DNA of 64,000 nucleotides from Alligator mississippiensis (Eukaryota; Chordata; Crocodylia; Alligatoridae): assembly GCF_030867095.1 (NCBI RefSeq), contig NC_081828.1:220069978-220133977 (forward strand), in the 5' to 3' direction. The notes beneath the pieces were generated by a model. The model was not told where the DNA came from. It ran no database searches and saw only the letters and a program-made list of their open reading frames with translations. The first letter of the stretch is position 1, and each line of letters starts with the position of its first letter. This document shows, one piece after another, positions 55,066-64,000 of the stretch. Made by a program: the position numbers and the translations under genes.

Positions 55066-56194
55066 CCCCGGCGCCTGGGGCCTCGAGGCCGGGAGCGGGC
55101 AGAGGGTGTCGTGCCCGGGCGTGATTTAGGAGCCTCCCTGCAGAGTCTCTGCCATCCAAGCGCGTGCTCGGCCCCGAGTCTTGCTGGTCAGAGCTGCAGC
55201 CGCGTGAGCCGGGCGTGCTTGCCCCAGCCAGGGGCTCTTCCTCCCGGCTCGTGCTCGGTGCTGTCTGGAAGCAAGGGGAGGGCTGGGAGCCAGGAGGCAG
55301 GGTTGGGCAGAAGCGCTCGCAGCCCCGGTCCTGACCTCCGCCCCCGTTGCGGCTGCATTGTCCCTGGGCGGTCTGTGCTGGCCAGCCCAGGTGGCCCGTC
55401 AGGCGCCGGGGCCGGGAGCTCGTGGTTTGGTGGCTCCCCAGGGATGCTGGCTGCGGGGACCTGTTTGAGGCGACAGCTGGCAGCGGATCCAGCTTGCATC
55501 TCGTTAGGATGGGGCGTCATTCGGCCCAGACCTGTGACCCCGGGGGGAGGCGCCTGCTGTCGGGTTTGCCTCCGGCCCTGCGTTCCTGCTGGTGCGAGGC
55601 TCCGTCTGCCTGCGCGGGGGCGTCCGCCGCGTCCACCAGCAGCTTCTGGGGCGGGGGGAGCGGCACCGAGGGCACGGGGGTCCCTGGAGAAGAGCTGCTG
55701 TCTCGGAGGCCCTCACACTATCAGGTCATGCGGCTCCCGCGGTCGGGATGTCCGAGGTGTTCCTGCAGCTCATGGTACTCGGGTCCGGCCCCTGCTCCGA
55801 CACAGGCTGCCCGTGTGGCCTCGGGCAAGTCCCTTTGTGAGACGGTAAGAAATGCCCGGCTAGGTCTGACCAGTCTGGCCGGCCTGCTGTGCCACAGAGC
55901 CCTGGCTAACCTCCTCCTGGCCCTGGCCACGCGCTCCATCAGCCAGACGGGGAAACGTGGGAGACTGTGGGGCCTCTTGCCCTTTCCCTTGTCTGCTTGT
56001 CCCAGCTTTCCTGGCCCCGCTCTGCCGTCCTGCGGGGCTGAGCCGGGGGTCTGGGCAGGGGTCCTGTGTGCAGAGGCAGGGCCGGGGTGCGGGGGGGGGT
56101 CCTCCGCGCTGTGCGTTGCAGAGCTCGGTGAGCCTCTGCCTCCTGCCCTGGTCAGGGCTGGCCCCTGCTTATCGCCCCGGGGTCCGTGCAGCGG
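55066..56194 (+). other. AGAP3 intron 1, mostly unassigned
   Basis: GC-rich with no recognised exon. At about 55782-55842 a CACAGGCTGCCCGTGTGGCC and TCGGGCAAGTCCCTTTGTGA pair resembles a MIR/CORE-SINE core. The long frames (277, 342 codons) overlap each other in different frames and lack domains. Confidence 0.4.
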
Positions 56195-56430
56195 AGGAGA
56201 TGCAGAGCCGCGCGGTCACATCCAGTCCAAGCCCTGCCTGAGGCAGGACCAGTCCTGTCCAAACCAGCCCAGACAAACCCCCTGTCCCACCTCTGAGCAA
56301 AACTGCCCCCAACCCTGGCATGGCCCAGTCCCCATCCCCAGCCTCGGCTGCAGCCAACACCATGGAGGAAGGTGAAAAACCTCTGATATATGGAACAGCA
56401 GGAGGGGAAAACAATTCCTTCTTGGCCCCG
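56195..56430 (-). mobile_element. CR1 tail module, antisense
   Basis: On the plus strand: GGTCACATCCAGTCCAAGCC, CTGCCTGAGGCAGGACCAGT, CAAACCAGCCCAGACAAACC and later GGAGGGGAAAACAATTCCTT. These are complements of parts C and B. Confidence 0.7.
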
Positions 56431-58949
56431 TGTGGCACCCGGCAAAGCCAGGAGCCTGAGAAATGTCTGCAGCAGAGCACCTCGCTCCCCCCTGCCCGGC
56501 GCCCAGCCAGCCTCCCCTTGGCACCCGGGCTGGTGGCTCGGGAGGGGAGACGCTGGGCTCTGGCCAGGACGCCGGGTTTGACGTGATGCTGCGTCTAGAA
56601 GTGCGGGGAGAGCGTTAATGAGCACGGCAGCCAGAGCCTGATGTTGCAGCGAGCGCAGCGAACGGCACCGTCAGCAGCTCGGGACCGGCGGGGGCTTGCG
56701 ACCAGGGGCTGCGTCTGGCTCCGCACCGGCGCCTGCGTGGGACTGGCCCCCGTGGGCTCTCCTGGGCCCGGGGGTGGCATGGAGTGACGGGGGGTGACCT
56801 CATGTGTGTGGGAAGGAGACAGCTTGCTCCGGTCCCAGGGAGAGGAGGGTGATAATTTCCCCGTCAGCAGCGTGGCGTGGACGCAGGCAGGGGCTGAGCC
56901 GGGGGCGTGCGGGGGGCGCGTGGGAGGAAGGCGCTGGAGCCAAGTGCTTGCGCGTCGCATCGTCTGCTTGCTTCTCGTTAACCGCTTGGTGCCTGAAGCA
57001 CGGCGCTCGTCTTGGGGAGCTGAGCACGGTGCAGCCGGCCGGGGGCTCTGGGGCTGCAGTGCTGGCTCCCGGGACCCCCGGGGGCCGTGAGTGTGCGGGG
57101 GCCGTGGCTGCCGTGCTGTCCGGCTGCCAGGCACCCCCCTGCATTGTCCCCAGTGCATGGGCCACGGGGCAGGCTGCAGTGGCCAGGTGTGGCCAGGCGG
57201 CTCCGTGGCGCGGGCCGCGTGTCCCCTTGGTACCGGCGCTCTCGGGGGCCGGGGGGCAGAGGGTGGCAGATGCCAACGGGTCAAGGGTGCGAGGAGGTGA
57301 CCAAGGTGAGAGGTTAACGTGGCTGCAGTGGGGGCAGCCCCAGGCAGAGCCTGGGGTCCTAATGCGTCCCATTGCAGGGCCGCAGTTGTCTCCCGCCACC
57401 CCCTGCACCGGGCCCTTGCGAGGCTGTGACGTGGGACGGTGGGGGCTGCGGCTCGGCCCCCCCGCAGAGCCCGCAGGCCCCCGGATGCTCCCAATTTGTG
57501 CAGGGCCTCATTGGTATTCGCAGCGCGCGGCGGAGCCGGCTGGAGCTGGTCTCGCGGCGCGCGGAGGGGGCGGCAGCTCCCCCCAGCAGGCTCCTGGCAC
57601 GGCCGGCCTGGCTCCGCAGCCGCAGCGTTCGGGGATTAGCAGCTGCTGCCTGCCACCGTATCGGGCTGCAATCCTCCTGGGCGGGAGCTGTGTTCCCGGC
57701 AGCCCACGCCTCTGTCTGACCCTGCTCCCGGATGGTCCCCGGCCACGGCCACAGCTGTCATCTGGAGCAGGAGCACGATCCTGTCCTGGGGGTCGGTAGG
57801 ACTCGCAGCTTCCTCAGGACCCCTCTCCCTGGACCTGGCCCAGCCGTCCCCTGCCCTCGCGGGGCTGGGAAACGGGCAGCGGGGCCACAGCCGGACCCTG
57901 CGCCTCGGGCTCCAGCCTCCCCGCTGCGGGTGTACAGGGCCCACACCTGCACTGCTTTGCCCCCAGCTGTCTGCGGAGGTCCTCCGAGCCCAGGGCTGCT
58001 GGCGCGGTGCTGAGCGGTGGTCTCGGAGGCCGGCCGCATCCTGAGCACGGTGACTGGTCCCCCTGGGTGTCCCTTGCACGTGCAGCCAACGGTGCCGCAG
58101 CCTTCGTCCCTGCCGCCGGGCAGAGATGGGGAGCTGCAGCATGCAGCGCTGGGGCAGCCCCCCTGCCCCGGCCTCGGCCCTGGTCCTCATCTCCGGGGCC
58201 AGTTGGGGATGGAGGCTCCCAAAGCGGTTCTGGGCGGTGCTCAGCTCAGCTCAGCCCAGCCCTCGGGGCTTCATCGGTTCCTGTCAAATGCCTGTCGGTA
58301 ATAACGGCACGGCACGCTTACATGCTGGTGCGAGGCTGACTGGGTCATGGGCCTGGTTGCCCAGCCTGCTGGGGTCAGGATTACCGCCTGGGCCCCCATC
58401 AGGATAAGGGGCCATGCCCTGCTGTTTCCCACGCTAGAACCCCAAGGCTTTCCCCAGGAGCAGGAGCCCACGGTGCTCGGTGCTGCACACACGCTGTGCG
58501 AATAAAACCCTACAGCCGCCGACCCAGCACCCGCAGACTGATGGCACCAAGCGATGGGTGCGTTGAAGGGTGAGGAGCAGCACCCAGGCGTTTGGCAGGG
58601 GTGACCGTCTCCAAACCTGGCTTTTGATCCCGGCCGTGCCTTGTTCTCGGGACACCTCCTGCTATAGCACCTCCTCGGTCACGACGCCTGCACCCAGGCC
58701 CGGGCAGACTCGAGCTGCTTCTCTTGGCACGAGAGTGCTGCCAGCGGCTGCCTTGTTGCACATCAGGAGCAGCGTCTGTGTCGTCCTGGATGTGTTCAGC
58801 TGCCTCCTGTTCCTCTGCGAGGTGGACGGCCGCGATAGCACCGTCAGCCCCTGGAAACCATTGCCACGCGCTGTCGAGGCAGCCCACGGCGGTGCGGCGC
58901 TGCTGCCAGAGGCAGGTCGTTTCGGGGTGCCTGGACAGGGCGCCGATAC
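56431..58949 (+). other. AGAP3 intron 1, unassigned
   Basis: About 2.5 kb of GC-rich intron with CpG-dense patches near 57420-57700. No exon or repeat family was recognised. Confidence 0.4.
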
Positions 58950-59090
58950 GCAAGGCTCAGACTGGTCCGAGGTTGGACAGAAGGTTTGTCTGGGCCGGTT
59001 TGGACGGGGCTGATCCTGCCTCAGGCCGGGTTTGCATTAGGTGGGACCCCCGGAGCTCCCTGCCAGCCCCGCCGGTCCGTGACGGACGGA
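58950..59090 (+). mobile_element. CR1 tail, part C
   Basis: GGTTTGTCTGGGCCGGTTTG, GGGCTGATCCTGCCTCAGGC and AGCTCCCTGCCAGCCCCGCC. Confidence 0.65.
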
Positions 59091-59424
59091 GGCTGCAGCA
59101 GCGAGTGTTTTCGCTGTGGGACGTTCGGAGGGAGCACGGAGGCCCCAGTGAGCACCGGGCCTGGCACCGCTGGGGGAGCAGAGGCAGGTGTCCACGCCTT
59201 GACCCACGTCCCAGGTGGGCCTGGTGCTTGGGGCCACCTGCCAGGGGCGTGCAGGGAAGGGCGGGCGTGTGTCGGTGCAGCGAGGGGTCGGCGGTGACAC
59301 TGAAGCCACCAGCCCGGTTGTGGCCGCCCCGGGTGCATTGGACTCGGGTGGGCAGTCCTGGTCGAGACCAGACAGGCAGTGGCAGCTGCTGAGGCACAGC
59401 CGTGGCCCGAGTGCGGGCAGAGAG
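59091..59424 (+). other. AGAP3 intron 1, unassigned
   Basis: Nothing recognised. Confidence 0.35.
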
Positions 59425-62400
59425 GAGAGAAGGGTTTCTTCAAGTATGTCGGTAGCAAGAGGATCAGGGAAAGTGGGTCCCTTACTGAACATGACGGAGG
59501 ATGCAGAAAGGGCTGAAGTGCTCACTGCCTTTTCTGCCTCGTTCTTCACAGGCAAGGGCAGCTCCCAGACGACTGCACGGGGCCGCACAGTTTGGGGAGG
59601 AGGGGAGCAACCCACAGTGGTGAAAGGACAGGTTAGGGACTGCTTAGAAAAGCTGGACGTGTGCAAGTCCATGGAGCCGGATGGGATGCATCCAAAGGGG
59701 CTGGAGGAGTTGATTGATGTGATTGCAGAGCCATTGGCCATCATCTTTGAAAACTCATGACGATCAGGAGAGGTCCCGGACCATTGGAAAAGGGCAAGCA
59801 TAGGGCCCGTATTTTAGAAAGGGAAGAAGGAGGATCCAGGGAACTACAGACCCATCAGGCTCACCTCAGTCCCTGGAAAAATCATGGCGCAGATCGTCAA
59901 GGGATCCATCTGTAAGCACTTGAAGGAGAAGAAGGTGGTTAGGAGCAGTCAGCATGGATCCACCGAGGGCAAGTCAAGCCGGACCGACCTGATGCCTTCT
60001 TTGTCGAGGTGACTGGCTCTGGATGGAGGGAGACAAGCAGATGTGGTACATCTTGACTTGAGCAAGGCTTTGATACGGGCTCCCACAGCATTCACGCAGG
60101 CAAGCTAAGGAAGCACGGGCTGGATGAATGGCCTGTAAGGTGCACAGAAAACTGGCTGGAGCATCGGACTCAGAGGCTATTATTCATAGATTCACACGTT
60201 GTCGGGGCTGGATGGGACCTTGCAGATCATCGGTCCAGCCCCCCTGCTCTAGGCAGGAAGACAGCTGGGGTTAGGTGGCCCCAGCGCGGTGACTGTCCAG
60301 TCTCCTCTTGAAAACCCCCGGGGTAGGTGACCGCACCACCTCTGCAGGGAGTTTATTCCAGTCTGGACACCTCGACTATGAAGGAGTTTTTCCTGGTATT
60401 AAGCCTGAAATGGCCTCCCAGGGGTTTGTACCCATTGGTCTCGGTCTTCCCCAGAGTGCCCTAGTGCACAGGTGTTCACCGAGCTCCTGATGCACTCCTC
60501 GGATGTAGCGGTAAGTCGCTACCACGTCCCCTCTCAGCCTGCTCTTCTGTAGCCTAAAGAGGCCCAGCTCCCTCGGCCTCTCCTCGTAGGGCTGCCTTGC
60601 ATGTCCCTGATCATACGTGTGGCTCTTCTCGGGACCCGCTCAAGTTTTTCCACGTCCTTGTTGAAGTGCGGTGTCCAGAACTGGACGCAGTCCTCCAGCT
60701 GCGGTCTCACCGGTGCTGAGTACAGCAGGAGTATTGCTGCCTTAGTTTTACACGAGATGCATGGGTTGATGCATGCCAGCGTGTTGTCTGCCCTGCTGAC
60801 CACCGCATCGCACTGACGGCTCATGTTCATGCAGTGGTCACTACCCCGAGGTCCCTTTTGGCCGAGGTGCAAGTCAAGCTGTCACCACCGAGCCTGTACA
60901 GACCCCTGAAGGACACCACTTCGCACGAGGACGACACGGATCCGTTCATGAGGACTCTCCGAGTCCTACCCTGGAGCCAGTTTCTCATCCACTGAACCGT
61001 CGAACAGCTGAGCCCACAATCTTCCTGGTTTTCCACAAGAATAGCGTGGGACACTAGATCAAAAGCCTTTTGGAAGTCGAGGTATATAACGTCTACCTCG
61101 TCTCCTGTGTCCAGGTGGTGAGAGATGTGGTCGTAGAAGGAGATGAGATCGGTAAGACAAGACCTATCCATGACAAAGCCGTGCTGGCTGTCATTCAGGA
61201 TCTTACCTTCTGCGAAGGTATCGCACATATATTTTTTTAAAGCTTTTCCGGGATTGTCCCTGGCATGGAGGTTAGTCTGACTGGCCTATCGTTTCCCGGG
61301 TCCTCCCTGTTCCCCTTCTTGAAGATGGGCACAATGTTGGCCCTCTTCCAGTCTTCAGGGATCTCCTGTGAGCGCCATGAATTCTAGAAGATCTTTGCCA
61401 GAGGTCCCGCAATGACCTCAGCCAGCTCCTTCAGCACTCTTGGATGGAGTCCATCCGGTCCGGGTGACTTATAAATGTCTAGCTTTTCTAGTTGGTATTG
61501 CACCCGCTCAGCATCCACGGTGGGGAGCCTGTCACTCCTGACATGTCCCGCTATGAGCCTTATCTCGCTTGACTTTCCCCTTGGTCCGGTGAAATACCGA
61601 AGCAAAGTGGGCATTCAGGAGTTCAGTTTTTTCCTGGATGTCGGTTACCAGCTGCCTCGAGGTGTTGAGCAGGGGTCCCACACTCCCATTTGTTTTCCTT
61701 CTACTGCCTGCATACCAAAACCATTCAATGCCCAGTTGGCAGCTGGTATCAAGCGGATGCCCTAGGGGTTGGTCCCGGGGCCGATTTTGTTCAATGTCTC
61801 CATCAGCGACCTGGAAGATGGGATGCAGTGCACCCTCTGCAAGTTCCCAGATGACGCCGAGCTGCGGGGAGCAGTAGATACGCTGGAGGGTCGGGCTAGG
61901 ATTCAGAGAGACCTCGACAAATTGGAGGATTGGGCCAAAAGACATCTCATGAGGTTCAACAAGGACAAGTGCAGAGTCCTGCTCTGCGGAGGAAACAATC
62001 CCATGCGCCGGTGCAGTTTGGGGGCCAGCTGGCTAATCAGCAGCTCTGCAGAAAAGGGCCTGGTGGGGGTGACGTGACAAGAAGATGGACAGGAGCCAGC
62101 AGTGTGCCCTTGGTGCCAAGAAGGCCACTGGTATCCTGGGCTGCATTGGTAGGAGCGGTGCCAGCAGATGGAGGGCAGTGATTCCTCCCCTCTATTCAGC
62201 ACTGGGGAGGCCACATCTGGAATCCTGTGTCCAGCTGTCGGCCCCCCACAACAGAAAGGATGTGGACACATTGGAGAGAGTCCAGTGGAGGGCAGTAAAA
62301 ATGGTTGTGGGGCTGGGGGACAGGACTGGTGAGGAGAGGCTGAGGAAATGGGCTGATTGAGTCTGCAGAAGGGAAGACCGAGGGGGATTGAATAGCAGCC

Positions 62401-62727
62401 TTCACCTCCCCGCAGAGGGGTGCAAAGAGGACAGAGCTGGGCTGTTCTCAGTGGGGGCAGATACAGGACAAGGAGCAATGGGCTCAAGCTGCAGCAAGGG
62501 AAGTTGAGGTTGGATGTTAGGAAAACTTTCTCACGAGGAGGGTGCTAAAGCACTGGGACAGGTTACCCAGAAAGGTTGTGAACTCTCCATCTTTGGAGGT
62601 GTTTAAGAGCTAAGCAGAAAAAGCCTCGTCTGGGATGATGTAGGTGGGGCTGGTCCTGCTCTGAGCAGGGGGTTGGACTAGATGTGACCGCCCGAGGTCC
62701 CTTCCAGCCCTCCTTGTCTGAGATTCG
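59425..62727 (+). mobile_element. CR1 LINE (sense), interrupted by a second CR1
   Basis: The left part (59425-60182) encodes GFFKYVGSKR-type start, then VGPLLNMTEDAERAEVLTAF, CLEKLDVCKSMEPDGMHPKG, then stops, and KGKKEDPGNYRPIRLTSVPG. At 60183 an antisense CR1 begins. The right part resumes near 61722: SISDLEDGMQCTLCKF, a catalytic box degraded to [27 protein letters not shown] and the C-terminal block LDVRKTFSRGGC-like. The 3-prime end GGACTAGATGTGACCGCCCG lies near 62700-62727. Spliced in silico across the insertion, it is the longest CR1 in the window, but the active-site Ala is Pro, and stops are many. Confidence 0.8.
60183..61721 (-). mobile_element. CR1 LINE inserted antisense into the sense CR1
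   Basis: It starts at its own 3-prime tail (complement of GTGTGAATCTATGAAT) at 60183. Reading the minus strand leftward from 61721 gives SRRKTNGSVGPLLN, QLVTDIQEKTELLNAHFASV, LEKLDIYKSPGPDGLHPRVL (61384-61614), SQHGFVMDRSCLTDLISFYD and VDVIYLDFQKAFDLVSHAIL (to 60827). RT motifs B to C, including the catalytic FADD, are missing: SGSVSSSCEVVSF jumps to LTCTSAKRDLGVV near 60890. The C-terminal KDVEKLERVPRRATRMI lies at 60600-60680. ATTCA flanks both ends (60182-60186 and 61723-61727). This is a different, younger-looking subfamily than its host. Confidence 0.8.
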
Positions 62728-62904
62728 GTACAAGAGGCAGGTGCTGGGGATGCTGCGGCTGCAGGAGGTGCAAGACGGTGCTGCGCAGGCAGGGGCATGG
62801 AGGGCAGGAATCTGCAGGGAACAAGGCAGCTTCTGTGCGAGGATGGGGAGGTCAAACCTTGCGTGTGCTGGAAAGCGAGAGCAAGAGGGGCAGCAGGAAG
62901 TGCA
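62728..62904 (+). other. AGAP3 intron 1, unassigned
   Basis: Short interval between two CR1 pieces; nothing recognised. Confidence 0.35.
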
Positions 62905-63580
62905 GACAGGGTCTCGGGAAGAACATCCTCCCTGTCTGAGCAAGGAGGCTGTGGGGCCGACGCTAGGGAAGGGGGGACCCCCCATCACCGGAGAGGTTGG
63001 ACAGGCGCTGCTCAAGAGATGCTCTAGGTGCAGCGGTGCCTGCGTTCTCCTGGGGGTGTCTCCCAGGCTTCTGGGCTTTGCCCGTTACCGCATGGGGCCA
63101 GGAAGGATTTTTTTCCCCTCTTGATGGTACATGTCAGAAATGTTTTTTGTCTTTTTGTTTCCACCTCCCCCTGAGATGCTGGTGCTGCTGCAGCCGGGGC
63201 TGGGGCTGGGCTGGGCCAATGCTCCTGCTGGCACCGGCCCCGTGGGGTCCTGGCTGGGGGGTCTTGTCCCTGTGCTCAGGCTCAGCCCCACGCTGCACTG
63301 CAGCAGGAAGGGATCTCCCCCCTGCTCAGACTGGTCCCAACTGGGGGGTTTGCCTCTCTGCAGTAGGGGCACGGCCTGGCTCGGGGTCTCTGAAGCATCC
63401 ATGAACCCCTTTTGCAGCAGCAGGATGTTGGGGCCACGGCCCCCCTGCTTTCCCGGGGGCCGGGGGTGATGCCTGGGCTGTGTCGGGGTGACTGTGTCGT
63501 GTTGGATACGGGGTTTGTGTGGGTGGGTTTGGACAGGGCTGATCCTGCCTCAGGCCGTGGCCGGACTCCCACAGCCCTGG
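62905..63580 (+). mobile_element. CR1 tail module, near-complete copy
   Basis: Part A: GGTCTCGGGAAGAACATCCT, AAGGAGGCTGTGGGGCCGAC. Part B: CCAATGCTCCTGCTGGCACC, GGAAGGGATCTCCCCCCTGC, GGTTTGCCTCTCTGCAGTAG. Part C: GGGTTTGTGTGGGTGGGTTT, GGGCTGATCCTGCCTCAGGC. It parallels 30085-30830 block for block. Confidence 0.7.
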
Positions 63581-64000
63581 GATCCCTGTGGTTTTGGGGG
63601 GCAGGGGAGAGGACCCTTGGGGAAGGGGTACCGCTTGGGCCCCTGTGCTGGCTGCAAAAGGAGACATGGGGGGGTCGTGCTACTGGGGTCCCCTCCCCAG
63701 AAGGACCCTGTGGCATCCCATGGGCAGTGCCGGGGCATGAGGAGAGAAGGGGACGGGGGAAGGAGGGGAGCGAGCCTGCAGCCCAGAGGAGCCCCCGCGG
63801 GCCCTGCATGCGGCTCCAGGAGCCTTGTGGGTGTCAGCAGTGCGGTCCCCCGTCCCTCGGGGTCTGCTGTGGGGTTGCATGGGGAGCTGCGCTGCGGGGC
63901 CGTGCTCCCCGGTCCGGGCAGGGGTGCACAGCTCTGCAGCCTCCACATCCCGGACCCCTCTGGGCAGCGTGCAGGAGGGCACACGGGGCCGTGGCGGGGG
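63581..64000 (+). other. AGAP3 intron 1 to window end, unassigned
   Basis: GC-rich sequence with no recognised exon or repeat family. Confidence 0.4.

Noticed and set aside
55015..55848. 277-codon frame beginning with NRASRKFKMNTRKF
   Set aside because: The first part is the end of a CR1 ORF2; the remainder is unrelated GC-rich sequence read through by chance.
56804..57799. 331-codon plus-strand frame with a 299-codon frame opposite
   Set aside because: Both strands are open, which is typical of GC-rich non-coding DNA.

Overview
This is vertebrate nuclear DNA, most likely from a crocodilian, with a turtle as the second choice. CR1-clade LINE retrotransposons in several age classes dominate the repeats. 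They are mixed with hAT-like and Harbinger-like MITEs, L2-like and MIR-like relics, long introns and one classic CpG-island promoter. The species call is inferred from this repeat mix and is not proven. There are no operons, phage, plasmid functions, CRISPR arrays or confident RNA genes.

The only host gene I can name is AGAP3, which encodes an Arf GAP with a GTPase-like domain, a PH domain and ankyrin repeats. Its first coding exon is 27620-27890 on the + strand. It lies in a CpG island of about 1.5 kb, is preceded by a seven-codon upstream ORF, and ends at a clean splice donor. No later AGAP3 exon was recognised, so 27891-64000 is read as (part of) a very long first intron.

Upstream half (1-27000): a mosaic of decayed transposons. 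It holds an inverted CR1 ORF1 esterase end, sense and antisense CR1/L3-like fragments, an L2-like LINE, and two copies of a LINE with an RLRWLG-type C-terminus, one of them split head to head. It also holds a 195-bp hAT-type MITE with flanking duplications, a large inverted repeat next to a promoter-like segment, an ATAC/TATG-type satellite array, and a CR1/L3-like LINE interrupted by a MITE with a strong central hairpin. That LINE reaches to within about 1 kb of the AGAP3 start codon.

Intron half (27891-64000): GC-rich sequence carrying at least ten copies of one CR1 3-prime tail module, a 77-bp minisatellite and a perfect 50-bp palindrome in an AT-rich insert. It also carries a duplicated 260-280-bp repeat pair, a GC-rich patch with three TGAGTCA motifs, a CR1 with intact reverse-transcriptase motifs, and two clear nested insertions (an AT-rich hAT-like element inside a CR1, and an antisense CR1 inside a sense CR1).

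I found no convincing undescribed system. The observations most worth checking are the AGAP3 upstream ORF and its LINE-abutted promoter, the AP-1/Maf-type motif cluster, the perfect palindrome, and the nested elements that date each other. All identities come from reading the sequence; no database search was run.
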